Assembly: GCA_018500015.2 (NCBI GenBank)
Contig: JAHBAR020000039.1
Location: 1-40,568 of the forward strand
Length of the DNA: 40,568 nt
DNA from: Candidatus Kerfeldbacteria bacterium
GTDB lineage: Bacteria; Patescibacteriota; Patescibacteriia; UBA9570; XYC2-FULL-38-9
Direction of reading: 5' to 3'
This document shows positions 22,717 through 31,369 of the stretch, one piece after another (the stretch's first letter is position 1; each line of letters begins with the position of its first letter). Position numbers and translations under genes: made by a program. The notes beneath the pieces were generated by a model, which saw only the letters and a list, made by a program, of their open reading frames with translations, was not told where the DNA came from and made no database searches.

Positions 22717-24354
22717 TTATGGATTAGCCACGCGGAGTAGCTCATCAATTGTTGTGATGCCATCGGTCACTTTATCAATACCATCTTCAAACATACTGCG
22801 AGCGCCATTTTTCTCTGCCATTTCCCATACTGTGTGACTCGATGGTCGCTCCAAAATCAATTGACGTAACGCTTCGTTCATCACAATCATTTCGAATATA
22901 GCAACACGGCCGCGAAACCCGGTATTATTACAATCGCGACATCCTTTTCCTGCGTATAATGTAATTGTGCCACTCAGCATACCCTTCAGTTGTGGATATT
23001 TTTTTACTATATCCACTGCTTTTTGAGAACGACTCACACGACAACGCTCACAAATTTTTCGCACCAAACGTTGAGCAATAACCAACTCAAGTGTAGACGC
23101 TAACAAAAATGGTTCAACGGCCATGTCGAGTAGACGCGGAATCGCCGTTGCTGCGTCGTTTGCATGAAATGTAGAAAGCAAGAGATGTCCGGTAAGAGCG
23201 GCATTCACTGCAATCTCAGCCGTCTCTGTGTCACGAATTTCTCCAACCAAAATAATGTCTGGATCTTGACGCACAATAGAACGTAAACCTTTTGCAAACG
23301 TAATGTGTGTTTGTGCGTTGACCTGAATTTGATTCACACCTGAAATTTTGTACTCAACAGGATCTTCGATAGTGGTAATGTTTACCTCAGGATCATTCAA
23401 CTCTTTGAGCGCGGCATACAACGTTGTTGATTTGCCTGACCCTGTTGGGCCTGTTACAAGAATCATACCAAACGGCTTGTTGTATGCTTTGACCAGCACC
23501 TCATGATCTTTTTCCGAGAGACCAAGGTCGGTAACCGCGAGTCCGCGAACATACTGCGAGAGTAAGCGCATCACCACCTTTTCTCCCTCAATGGTTGGGA
23601 TAATCGAGATGCGGATGTCGGCAACGTACTGCTCTTTTTCGTAATGCATTGCACCATCTTGCGTTGAAAAGTGTTCATCAATGCGCAAGCGACCCTGCAC
23701 TTTAATGCGATTCAAAATACTTTCGTAATACGTACGAGCAATTTTTCCTGCATCTTGCAAAATACCGTCCACGCGAAAACGGATAATGACTTGTTCTTTC
23801 TGGGGTTCAATATGAATATCTGACGCACGAAAAATAAGTGCATCTTGAATAATTTCATCGATCAACTCAGGAGCAACACGTGTTTGAGAAGATAAAATTT
23901 TGCTAAAACGCGTGTCCAAAGTTTTGCGATATTTTGCCAAGGCGGCATTTATATCTTCACTTAAAGAATATGCGACTTCGATTTTCCTTTTTGGAAAGAG
24001 CGGGGCGAGCACTTTTCGAATATCTTTAACCTCCGGCTGATCGGTCGTGACTGTAATACTGTCGGTAAAATCCTTGCAAAACAATATGCGATGCGCTTTT
24101 GCAATATCTTCAGGAATACGATCAATTTGCTCGCGTGTCGGTTGATGGGTATTCAAATCAATATATGGAATGTGAAAATATTCAGCAATGGCCTGCCCTA
24201 ATAAATCGTGGGTCAAAATATTTTCAGATTGCAAATACTCGATAACAGAAATGTGATGAGCGTCAGCAAATTTACTGGCAACATTCATGTCTTCCCCAGA
24301 AACATAATTCTGCTCAACGAGTAGTGTGCGTAAATCGGCCTCCTTCAATTCCAT
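22717..24354 (-). CDS. pilB: Type IV pilus assembly ATPase PilB/GspE
   Basis: A hexameric secretion ATPase of 545 residues that powers pilus extension. It has an N-terminal GspE N-domain (about 1-150), then RASDIHIEPQ, the Walker A GPTGSGKSTTLYAAL, the Asp box TTIEDPVEY, the Walker B region RQDPDIILVGEIRDTETAEIA and the His box TGHLLLSTFHANDA. A four-Cys zinc site is formed by CERCR and CRDC (about residues 425-470). No pilT retraction ATPase is seen in this window. It lies eight bases after the response regulator gene. Confidence 0.95.
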   Translation of the reverse strand: MELKEADLRTLLVEQNYVSGEDMNVASKFADAHHISVIEYLQSENILTHDLLGQAIAEYFHIPYIDLNTHQPTREQIDRIPEDIAKAHRILFCKDFTDSITVTTDQPEVKDIRKVLAPLFPKRKIEVAYSLSEDINAALAKYRKTLDTRFSKILSSQTRVAPELIDEIIQDALIFRASDIHIEPQKEQVIIRFRVDGILQDAGKIARTYYESILNRIKVQGRLRIDEHFSTQDGAMHYEKEQYVADIRISIIPTIEGEKVVMRLLSQYVRGLAVTDLGLSEKDHEVLVKAYNKPFGMILVTGPTGSGKSTTLYAALKELNDPEVNITTIEDPVEYKISGVNQIQVNAQTHITFAKGLRSIVRQDPDIILVGEIRDTETAEIAVNAALTGHLLLSTFHANDAATAIPRLLDMAVEPFLLASTLELVIAQRLVRKICERCRVSRSQKAVDIVKKYPQLKGMLSGTITLYAGKGCRDCNNTGFRGRVAIFEMIVMNEALRQLILERPSSHTVWEMAEKNGARSMFEDGIDKVTDGITTIDELLRVANP

Positions 24355-24362
24355 AGAATTTT

Positions 24363-24740
24363 TTATGCTCCTAAATAACGATTTACCTTTTCCACAACTT
24401 GTGCAATCGTCACGTTGGATTTCACATAATAATCAACAGCGCCAAGTGTTTTGACGCGTTTCATATCTTCTTCTTGAGAAAGATTCGAAGAGACAATAAC
24501 AGGAACAGAATTTTTGCGTTTTTTCAGCTCTTCCAAAAAATCAAAGCCGTTCATTTTTGGCATGATAAGGTCAAGTAAGATCAAATCAAATGTATTTTTT
24601 TCAATACACTGTAGTGCTTCTTCTCCATTCATAGCGAGCTCAACATCAAATCCGCTATGCGAGAGTTTGAGTTGGAGTGCTTTTGCAATTGGTTTTTCAT
24701 CTTCCACAATCAGAAGACGTTTTTTGTGTTTTGATGGCAT
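24363..24740 (-). CDS. CheY-like single-domain response regulator at head of pilus operon
   Basis: 125 residues, one receiver domain with no output domain. It shows the acidic pair in IVEDE (about residues 12-14), the phosphorylation site LILLDLIMPKMNG (Asp about residue 56), the Ser/Thr switch in VIVSSNL and Lys in DYYVKSN. The ATG at 24740 is chosen because the longer frame adds 21 residues with no receiver character and crosses the intergenic region. It is cotranscribed with pilB and could tune pilus extension. Its cognate kinase is unknown; the orphan kinase at 8205-9884 is one candidate. Confidence 0.88.
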   Translation of the reverse strand: MPSKHKKRLLIVEDEKPIAKALQLKLSHSGFDVELAMNGEEALQCIEKNTFDLILLDLIMPKMNGFDFLEELKKRKNSVPVIVSSNLSQEEDMKRVKTLGAVDYYVKSNVTIAQVVEKVNRYLGA

Positions 24741-24793
24741 GCGTGTTATTTTATATTTAACGATACTATACCATTTCCTAGGAAAAAATCCAA

Positions 24794-25591
24794 ATGCATT
24801 CACAAGAGAGTCTTTCGCAGATGAGCGAGATAGCGCGCGAGGCGGGCAAAATACTTTTAGAGTACAAAAATCGTCCGTTGGAAAAATTTCACAAAGGAAC
24901 GCAAGGTGACTTTGCTACAGCAGCTGACTTGGCAGCACAAACATATATTGTTTCCGAAATTCAAGAACGCTTTCCTGATGATGGAATTATTGCCGAAGAA
25001 GAAAATTGTTCAATCCCCTCACGTTCTGGATACACGTGGGTTATAGACCCTATCGACGGCACGCGCAACTACGCATCAGGAAGCGAACATTTTGGTGTCA
25101 TGATTGGCAGAGTTAATGAAAAAGAGATCACAGAGTCAGTTGTGTATTTTCCGAGTGATGACGTATTGTTTAGCGCAGCGCGACATGAAGGCGCGTTGCG
25201 CAACGGTGAGCGTGTTACACCCTCTTTTCCAGCATCGATTCAAAAGGTGCGAGCATGTTTAGCACACACAGATCCAGCGGCGCACACTACTCCAGCTATG
25301 GATGCATTACGCTCAATGTTGGCTGCAACTGGCTTTGAACCATGCTCGCTCTTTAGCTCTGCGGCGAATATGCGATCTATTTTAGAAGGCAATCACGATA
25401 CATTTGTGATTCCCTCCAACTGTGCATGGGATAACTGTGCGCCTGCCTTACTTTTTGAAGAAGCTGGTTTTACAGTTTCAGATTGGAAAAAAGGAAAGAT
25501 TCATCCACTGTTTGGCACACAACATTTTCTTGCAGCGCCACCAACTGTATACGATGCGATACAAAAAACTCTTGCTGCGTTTTATAACTAA
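24794..25591 (+). CDS. Inositol monophosphatase family phosphatase
   Basis: 265 residues with the metal-dependent phosphatase signature of IMPase/SuhB/CysQ proteins. The first metal site is AEEE (about 75-78), the second is DPIDGTRNYASG (about 93-104) and the third is AWDNCAPALLFEEAGF, where the usual AGG is AGF. Possible substrates include inositol-1-phosphate, sugar phosphates or PAP; the sequence does not decide. It is divergent from the pilus operon, and its stop overlaps the end of the convergent DEAD-box helicase gene by four bases. Confidence 0.9.
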   Translation: MHSQESLSQMSEIAREAGKILLEYKNRPLEKFHKGTQGDFATAADLAAQTYIVSEIQERFPDDGIIAEEENCSIPSRSGYTWVIDPIDGTRNYASGSEHFGVMIGRVNEKEITESVVYFPSDDVLFSAARHEGALRNGERVTPSFPASIQKVRACLAHTDPAAHTTPAMDALRSMLAATGFEPCSLFSSAANMRSILEGNHDTFVIPSNCAWDNCAPALLFEEAGFTVSDWKKGKIHPLFGTQHFLAAPPTVYDAIQKTLAAFYN

Positions 25592-26925
25592 TTGAAATTT
25601 CGATTCTGTTGAGATCGACCATTTCCACCACGACGTGGTCCAAAATTTCTACGACCCCCAAAACCGCCGCGTGAACCGCCTCCAAATCCGCGACCTCCGC
25701 CGCGACCATTGCGACGAGGATTAAAGCTTGCGCCCATTTTCAAATCTGTAGTTGGCACACCTTGAAGCGTTGTACGATCAAGTGTCTTTTTAATTGTACG
25801 TTCGATTCTGCGTAACAAATCAGATTGATCAGCAATCACAAATGAGAGTGCTCTCCCCTTGCGACCAGCACGACCTGTACGGCCAATGCGGTGCACATAT
25901 TCTTCTGGTGACTCTGGAAGGTCGTAATTAATAACAAGCTCCATATGATCGATATCAATACCACGAGCAGCAATGTCAGTTGCCACCAAGATGCGTGAAC
26001 GTTTTTCTTTCACTGCTTGCAACGCTTTTTTACGTTGAGCAAGAGAACGGCCTGAGTGCAGCTCTTCTGCGCGCTGGTTAGCATCGCGAAGTGCGTACGT
26101 GAGTTTGCGTGCTTGATGTTTAGTGCGCGTAAATACCAATACCGTTCCTTCAACTTCTTTGATTGCAGCAAACAACGCATTCATGTGTTGTGCTTTTTCG
26201 ATGATGATAATTTCTTGTGTGATATCAACTTTCGTTTCTGGAGTTGGAGCGATTTCAATATGTAGTGGAGTGTGCATGATGTCGCGCGCGAGACGAGCAA
26301 TTTCATCCGGCATCGTTGCTGAAAATAACACTGTTTGACGTTGATCTTTTTCTGGAACATGTTTCAAAATCATTTTGATCTGAGGAGCAAAGCCCATGTC
26401 AAACATGCGATCAGCTTCGTCGAGCACCAAGTATGAAGTGCTTGAGAGCATTTTTGGGTTACGTTCAAGATGATCGTTGAGACGACCCGGGGTTGCCACG
26501 ATCACGCGTGGACGGCGCTTGAGATCGCGCATTTGGCGATCCATTGGAGCGCCACCAACAATAACTGTTGAAAAAATATTAAGCGATTGAGCAAACCAAC
26601 GGCACACTTCTTCAACTTGGTACGCAAGTTCGCGTGTTGGCACAACAACAAGAGCGTTGCCTTGTGACTGCAACAATTTTTGCATCATTGGCACAACAAA
26701 CGCCAATGTTTTTCCTGTCCCTGTTTGTGCGATACCCATCACGTCGTCGCCAGCAATCACAGCTGGAATTGCCTGCGATTGAATTGGTGTTGGTGTGGTG
26801 ATCTTTTTTGATTGTAAAACTCGAACAATACGATCGTGAATGAGCGCGTCATCGTACGAACGCAAGAGAGCGTGAGACACAGCAGAAACCGCTGCATCAG
26901 TGTGTGATGTATTCATAAAAACCAT
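25588..26925 (-). CDS. DEAD-box RNA helicase with RGG-rich tail
   Basis: An ATP-dependent RNA helicase of 445 residues, RhlE/CsdA-like. The Q motif is TPTPIQSQAIP, motif I AQTGTGKT, motif Ia PTRELA, motif II DEAD in LVLDEADRMFDMGF, motif III SAT, motif V ATDIAARGIDI and motif VI HRIGRTGRAGRKG. A C-terminal tail of about 45 residues is rich in Arg, Gly and Asn (RGG-like), a typical unstructured RNA-binding tail. Two starts are possible (26925 and three codons later). A hairpin covers the region directly upstream of the first ATG. Confidence 0.95.
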   Translation of the reverse strand: MVFMNTSHTDAAVSAVSHALLRSYDDALIHDRIVRVLQSKKITTPTPIQSQAIPAVIAGDDVMGIAQTGTGKTLAFVVPMMQKLLQSQGNALVVVPTRELAYQVEEVCRWFAQSLNIFSTVIVGGAPMDRQMRDLKRRPRVIVATPGRLNDHLERNPKMLSSTSYLVLDEADRMFDMGFAPQIKMILKHVPEKDQRQTVLFSATMPDEIARLARDIMHTPLHIEIAPTPETKVDITQEIIIIEKAQHMNALFAAIKEVEGTVLVFTRTKHQARKLTYALRDANQRAEELHSGRSLAQRKKALQAVKEKRSRILVATDIAARGIDIDHMELVINYDLPESPEEYVHRIGRTGRAGRKGRALSFVIADQSDLLRRIERTIKKTLDRTTLQGVPTTDLKMGASFNPRRNGRGGGRGFGGGSRGGFGGRRNFGPRRGGNGRSQQNRNFN

Positions 26926-26953
26926 GATTATCCCCGAACTCCCAAGGATAATC
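26926..26953 (-). promoter_or_regulatory. Hairpin over the ribosome-binding region of the DEAD-box helicase gene
   Basis: GATTATCC (26926-26933) and GGATAATC (26946-26953) form a perfect 8-bp stem with a 12-base loop. In the transcript the 3' arm carries a GGGGAT SD-like sequence and ends exactly at the ATG. It could mask the ribosome-binding site and act as a temperature or helicase-responsive switch; this is inference from position. Confidence 0.45.
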
Positions 26954-27043
26954 AGGCCTCAAGTCTTCGGACGGAGCGCCAAAATAGGGCGCAAAATTAA
27001 GCGCATAGACACTACCATACCGATCCCATAAAGTCAATGCCCG

Positions 27044-27526
27044 CTACGATTGTACAGCCGCAAGCGCTCGTGTGTATTGACGAAGCATCAACGCTACGAG
27101 GACAATCGAGAGTGGAATGGTGACAATACTTAGATACGGAATGAGTGACAAGATCCAAAACTTCACATAGAGCAGCGGAATGCGTGTCGACACTTTTTGC
27201 GTTGCAATGTTATGACGATCAATATACGCGTTCAAGTCACATGCGAACCCCCAGATGCATCGATACAGCCACACGATGTTGAATACAGGAATAAAATTAA
27301 ACCCTACAGCTTGAGCTGGCGTCATACGCTCATGACCATCGCGAATACTGTTCCACATTTCGTACGTGAAGAAAAAAATACGAACAAGTGCAATGAGAAG
27401 AGCTGCAAGCGCTACATACAACCAAACATCTCGCCAATCTGTTTGCCATGCCATGAGAAGCGAAATGTAGAAGACAGCGAGCCCGCCAACAATCGGGACA
27501 AAAAGTAAAAAATTATTTTTGCGCAT
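27044..27526 (-). CDS. Four-helix membrane protein, unknown function
   Basis: 160 residues from ATG 27526; the frame extends upstream, but that part covers the divergent msrB promoter region. Four hydrophobic helices are visible at about 6-24, 35-55, 75-95 and 125-152. Between the middle helices is the polar loop MWNSIRDGHERMTPAQAVGFNFIPVFNIVWLYRC, whose PAQAV-FNFIPVFN-W pattern resembles DUF4234/DUF4328-like proteins; I am not sure of either. It is separated from msrB by a 51-base divergent promoter region with a TATAAT-like box on the minus strand. Confidence 0.6.
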   Translation of the reverse strand: MRKNNFLLFVPIVGGLAVFYISLLMAWQTDWRDVWLYVALAALLIALVRIFFFTYEMWNSIRDGHERMTPAQAVGFNFIPVFNIVWLYRCIWGFACDLNAYIDRHNIATQKVSTRIPLLYVKFWILSLIPYLSIVTIPLSIVLVALMLRQYTRALAAVQS

Positions 27527-27577
27527 AGATGTGGTATTCGTGATATTATATACAAAGTATATCATTAATTTTATTGT

Positions 27578-27946
27578 ATGGCATGGAATGAACTCACGCC
27601 TGAAGAAAAGCATGTGATCGAAGACAAAGGCACAGAACGCGCGTTCACTGGCGAATATGATAACTTTTATAAAAATGGTACGTATGTCTGTCGCAGATGC
27701 AACAATCCCCTCTACAGCTCAGAAGCAAAATTCAAATCAGGGTGCGGGTGGCCAAGCTTTGATGACGAGTTCCCTGGCGCTGTGAAACGCACTGTGGACG
27801 CTGACGGTTTTCGCGTTGAGATCACATGCAATAATTGTGGTGGTCACCTTGGTCATGTGTTTGAAGGTGAACGTCTCACAGACAAAAATACACGCCACTG
27901 TGTAAACTCCCTCTCTATCAAATTCGTCCCTGAGGAAGAAAAATAA
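27578..27946 (+). CDS. msrB: Peptide methionine (R)-S-oxide reductase MsrB
   Basis: Repairs oxidised methionine by reducing the R-sulfoxide. The 122 residues are family length. Two CxxC pairs (CRRC about 38-41 and CNNC about 85-88) bind the structural zinc. The substrate-binding GCGWPSF and [10 protein letters not shown] are conserved, and the catalytic Cys is in [11 protein letters not shown] (about 108). The resolving Cys of some MsrBs is not evident. It lies six bases before the pseudouridine synthase gene. Confidence 0.96.
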   Translation: MAWNELTPEEKHVIEDKGTERAFTGEYDNFYKNGTYVCRRCNNPLYSSEAKFKSGCGWPSFDDEFPGAVKRTVDADGFRVEITCNNCGGHLGHVFEGERLTDKNTRHCVNSLSIKFVPEEEK

Positions 27947-27951
27947 TCCGC

Positions 27952-28653
27952 ATGGAAAATATTCGGCTCAACAAATTTTTGGTAGCACAAGGTGTGTGCT
28001 CGCGCAGAGAGGCTGATAGACTTATTGAAGCTGGGAAAATTTTTATCAATGGTAAACCTGCAACACTTGGCGCAAAAGTGGGTGGCACAGAGGAGATTGT
28101 TGTGAACGGAAAAAAAGTCACTGCGCAAAAACGAAAATCAATCATCATCGCTTACAATAAACCTGTCGGCGTTATTTGCACATCCGACCCCTCTGCGCCT
28201 GGCAACATCATCGACGCAGTCAATTTTCCTGAGCGCATTTTTCATATAGGCAGACTCGACGTTGCATCAAGCGGATTGATTCTACTTACTAATGACGGCG
28301 ACTTAGTTAACAAAATCCTGCGCTCAGAAGGCAGACACGAAAAAGAGTATATCGTCAGCATCGATGTTCCAGTTACGCGCGATATGCTCTCAGAGCTCGA
28401 AGGCGGCGTGTACATTCTTGGGCGCATGACACTCCCAGCTCGTGCGCAAAAAATCGACACATATGTGCTTTCGCTCACCATCACCGAAGGGCGCAATCAA
28501 CAAATCCGTCGTATGTGCGAAGTTGTTGGCGCACACGTGGTCGATCTTACACGCGAACGTATTATGAATATTGAGCTTGGTGACCTTCCTCTTGGACAAT
28601 GGCGCTACCTTACACCCACAGAAGAAAAAGAGTTGCGCGCGCTCCTCACTTAG
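27952..28653 (+). CDS. rluF: 23S rRNA pseudouridine synthase, RluF/RsuA family
   Basis: 233 residues. An N-terminal S4 RNA-binding domain (RLNKFLVAQGVCSRREADRLIEAGKIFING) precedes the synthase domain. The catalytic Asp is in HIGRLDVASSGLILLTNDGDLVNKIL, and the closing EGRNQQIRRMCEVVGAHVVDLTRERI is typical. The LTNDGDLVNKIL-R-HEKEY segment is most like RluF (U2604 of 23S rRNA), but RluB/RsuA-like targets are possible. It follows msrB closely and is convergent with the frameshifted gene, with 15 bases between. Confidence 0.9.
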   Translation: MENIRLNKFLVAQGVCSRREADRLIEAGKIFINGKPATLGAKVGGTEEIVVNGKKVTAQKRKSIIIAYNKPVGVICTSDPSAPGNIIDAVNFPERIFHIGRLDVASSGLILLTNDGDLVNKILRSEGRHEKEYIVSIDVPVTRDMLSELEGGVYILGRMTLPARAQKIDTYVLSLTITEGRNQQIRRMCEVVGAHVVDLTRERIMNIELGDLPLGQWRYLTPTEEKELRALLT

Positions 28654-28668
28654 AGCCTGTCCACGATC

Positions 28669-30450
28669 TTAAAACCTTGGTCCTCTTCTTGGCGGTAATT
28701 CGTCGACAAAAATTTTGGGTAAATTTTGAAAACATGCTCGATGCTGGCTCACATCTTGTATGTGTCCCGCTGCAACAAGACGCTGTGCTATAGCATAATG
28801 ATCAGATCTTTTGAGCGTAGCAACATGTTGCACAACTTGAGGATCAAGACCCATATGAATGAGCTGAAAAACATATTTTTGCTCATCAATGCCGTTGATC
28901 TGACCAAGATATTGAGGCAGTAACTCTGGAGCCTGCGCTAACACGTCTTCAGCAATAGCAGGATGAGCTCTACTATCAAACACATGCAGATTGGAAAGCA
29001 CCAACTCTTTTGGAAATTCCGCGAGCATAATGCGTGCTGTATCGACATTCAACTGTGTATACTTACCGATGTGTGCAGCGACTAAATCTTTCTTACCACT
29101 ACTTATAAGTCTCAAAACCAAACCATCATAGGGTACATCACTAAAGCTTCCGAGATGCTTAGCAATTTGTATAACGTATCCATTCTCCAAACCCCATTGC
29201 ACAACTTCGCGAGAGAGTCCGTAGACTTGATCTAAGTTGTTCATCAATCTATCGCATTGTCCATCTGCAATCAATCTTCTTGCAAGGTGGTCGTAATCCA
29301 TACTCACAAAACTACGCACATTATCAAACACTGCTAACCCAAACCCATCGTCAATCAACATCTTGGCACATTCCTTGTTCAGTTTTTTAAAAAGTCTTAA
29401 AGACACTGCGCACGCGGCATTGTATCCAGCAAGACAGAGAAGTCGGCAAATACCACTATGATATTCATCAGGAAAATAATCAATGTATTCTGGAATATAT
29501 TTAGGGCAATGCTTTAAAAGCTCAAGAGAAAGAAGTGCGTAGTCTATACCTGAGTATCGTAGTAAATGACCAAGAACGAAAAGCCCCTCACCTCGTTCAA
29601 TAAGTTTCATTGCCAGTTCGTGATTTGGACCCTGTACATGCTCAATATAAATTGCAACACTCCTCGCTGCTCCGCACTCAACCAGTTGCATAGCCTCCTG
29701 CACTCCAATGGGATACTGTAGCTTCACAGTACCTTCTATCCAGCGTAAAGAAGTCATTGCCGCAACATCCGCAACAGTGTTCGCTACCCATTCTCCAATA
29801 TACACTCGTGTACGCGAAGTCATTGGCGCAGGTGCGTGGACAATCTGATCGAGTTCATGAGCATCAAAAACTGTGCGCATATCCACCATTCTATTACGTC
29901 GTTTTTGTAGTCGCACAATTCGGGCACTGGCTTCAATACCAAATCCTTCAATCTTTCTATCAAACTCATGCAGAAAACGTAGATCAGCAGCATCCAGCGA
30001 CCCTCCTGATTCGTGCAGAGATTCGATCCGATTGAACTGTTGCATATCTCTGAGTTTTGGAAGAAAACGTTCGCCGTGAGGCAGCTCCAGTAACTTAGTT
30101 TCCACAACAGGCAACATACGCGCATCCACATTTTGCTTAGACTCTATACCCCGAACTTCAGAGACCAATCCATCAACAACCACCATGGAAACGCGCGGAA
30201 TAGTTGGGTGACCATCTGCATCATTCGAGAAAAAGAGATGCATATCACCTCCACGCTGGCGGTCGTTGCCCTGAATGTACGCCTTTGCTGATTCAGGGCC
30301 TCGTGTGCACCACCCCGTACCAAACTGTTTGATATCATCAACAAGCTTCATATGATCTGAACCTTTTGGATACACTCTCCAACTTCCTTCAGTGATCTGG
30401 AGCAACTCTGTATTGATAGGTTTAAAATGTTCAAGTAACCAACCATACAT
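28669..30450 (-). CDS. C-terminal part of a large frameshifted protein with a GTGWCTRG motif
   Basis: 593 residues from the first ATG (30450); the frame is open back to about 30559, where it meets the upstream frame at a slippery site. Residues about 22-110 contain ITEGSWRVYPKGSDH, GTGWCTRGPESAKAYIQGND, DMHLFFSNDADGHPTIPRVSMVVVDG and EVRGIESKQNVD. I recall this pattern from uncharacterised CPR proteins, and it recalls the PcfJ-like fold. The remaining 400 residues are helical with repeat-like Leu/Ala/Gly spacing and an IxxGxxxLV motif (about 35-residue units), like a HEAT/ankyrin-type solenoid. Function is unknown. Translation as a stand-alone gene is possible, but the conserved-looking part begins upstream of this ATG. 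Confidence 0.6.
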   Translation of the reverse strand: MYGWLLEHFKPINTELLQITEGSWRVYPKGSDHMKLVDDIKQFGTGWCTRGPESAKAYIQGNDRQRGGDMHLFFSNDADGHPTIPRVSMVVVDGLVSEVRGIESKQNVDARMLPVVETKLLELPHGERFLPKLRDMQQFNRIESLHESGGSLDAADLRFLHEFDRKIEGFGIEASARIVRLQKRRNRMVDMRTVFDAHELDQIVHAPAPMTSRTRVYIGEWVANTVADVAAMTSLRWIEGTVKLQYPIGVQEAMQLVECGAARSVAIYIEHVQGPNHELAMKLIERGEGLFVLGHLLRYSGIDYALLSLELLKHCPKYIPEYIDYFPDEYHSGICRLLCLAGYNAACAVSLRLFKKLNKECAKMLIDDGFGLAVFDNVRSFVSMDYDHLARRLIADGQCDRLMNNLDQVYGLSREVVQWGLENGYVIQIAKHLGSFSDVPYDGLVLRLISSGKKDLVAAHIGKYTQLNVDTARIMLAEFPKELVLSNLHVFDSRAHPAIAEDVLAQAPELLPQYLGQINGIDEQKYVFQLIHMGLDPQVVQHVATLKRSDHYAIAQRLVAAGHIQDVSQHRACFQNLPKIFVDELPPRRGPRF

Positions 30451-30497
30451 ACGAGAAAAATTGTAGCTTTCTACAGCGCCTGCAAATTTTTGTACTT

Positions 30498-31124
30498 CTA
30501 TACCATCAATACCATATGCAAGCCCTGGATCAATTTTTTCTTCTTCAGCAAGTTTTTTTCAACTGTCTCAATAGCGATCTGTACGGCAGTCGTGTTCAGA
30601 TCAGGAAACATATACATCGTTTTTTGTGTACGATTGTTATAGGTACCTCGACCTGTGGGCGAACCCATACCAACAACGCTCCGAAATACCCAGTACCGGA
30701 GTTCGCGAGGATATTGAGCGGTCTGGGGAGAAAGTAAGTAATCAATCCACACATCCAACGAATGTGCTTGGTCTCTAATGATAGTGCTGATGCGTTCAGC
30801 TCGAGCAGTTGGAGTAAGATCATTCAAAAAATGTGCTGGAAATGATTCAGGTGCAATGACCAACTGTGCGCGCAGAAAAGCTTTGAGTATACGAATACGC
30901 TCAGCCCGTGTACGCAACGCAGAAGGGTTGTGGATTTCATCGGGTGAAAGAAAAGCTTCCATTCGATCGAAGTACGCTTGAATGCGCGCTTCAAAATCCG
31001 AAGGCGGCAACGCTTCTGCGTCTCCTGTTCGTGATCGATGTTGACGAACAGCTCGCTTCACTTCATCGGACTGACTAAAACTCTGGAAATGATTTTGCAG
31101 AAATCGTTCTCCGCGCATTGCCAT
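30498..31124 (-). CDS. N-terminal part of the frameshifted GTGWCTRG protein
   Basis: 208 residues, the last 18 of which (after IETVEK) lie past the slippery site and look like out-of-frame sequence. The body is helical and charged, with SFSQSDEVKRAVRQHRSR near the start; no family is recognised. Shifting -1 at 30552-30558 joins it to the downstream frame and gives an 818-residue product, with the junction reading EKKLAEEEKIDPGLAYGID or similar. TATATT lies seven bases before the ATG (31137-31132) with a -35-like TTCACT 18 bases further, so the mRNA may be leaderless. Confidence 0.6.
   Translation of the reverse strand: MAMRGERFLQNHFQSFSQSDEVKRAVRQHRSRTGDAEALPPSDFEARIQAYFDRMEAFLSPDEIHNPSALRTRAERIRILKAFLRAQLVIAPESFPAHFLNDLTPTARAERISTIIRDQAHSLDVWIDYLLSPQTAQYPRELRYWVFRSVVGMGSPTGRGTYNNRTQKTMYMFPDLNTTAVQIAIETVEKNLLKKKKLIQGLHMVLMV
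30552..30558 (-). other. Slippery heptamer A AAA AAC, possible -1 frameshift site
   Basis: In the frame of the gene starting at 31124 the codons read GAA AAA AAC, so A AAA AAC is in the canonical X XXY YYZ phase. A -1 slip leads exactly into the downstream 593-residue frame. No strong stem-loop was seen just behind it. A one-base loss in the A-run (seven instead of eight) would look the same, so a true mutation or sequencing error remains possible. Confidence 0.45.
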
Positions 31125-31131
31125 AGGGTAA

Positions 31132-31161
31132 AATATAACGCCCTAGATTTAGCACAGTGAA
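31132..31161 (-). promoter_or_regulatory. Promoter of the frameshifted gene
   Basis: On the minus strand TTCACT (31161-31156), 18-base spacer, TATATT (31137-31132), then seven bases to the ATG at 31124. The boxes are moderate matches. Confidence 0.4.
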
Positions 31162-31198
31162 CAGAAAAAATCAATGGTATAAGCAGAACATCATCCCT

Positions 31199-31357
31199 TT
31201 AAAACTTGGCTTTTAATAAGAGAAGTGCTTTATCAATAGAAAGGACGCTTGTATACGATCCATCTCTTTTATGTACTTCAATCCCACCTTTTTCTTGTGA
31301 GCGTTTGCTCACCACAATGCGATATGGCGCACCGATACTATCGGCATCGTGTAATGG
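31199..31357 (-). pseudogene. proS: 3' remnant of prolyl-tRNA synthetase gene
   Basis: An open stretch of about 52 codons reads DADSIGAPYRIVVSKRSQ, then GGIEVHKRDG and a Leu-rich end before TAA (31199-31201). This matches the C-terminal anticodon-binding domain of class II synthetases, most like ProRS, where 'D-IG-P-RVVVS-K...K-EV-KR' is conserved. An in-frame TAG (31358-31360) and then the heliorhodopsin stop codon lie directly upstream, so the rest of the gene is gone. It has no start and is presumably untranslated. A working proS must be elsewhere. A ThrRS or HisRS origin is less likely. Confidence 0.65.
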
Positions 31358-31369
31358 CTATGCTGTAAA

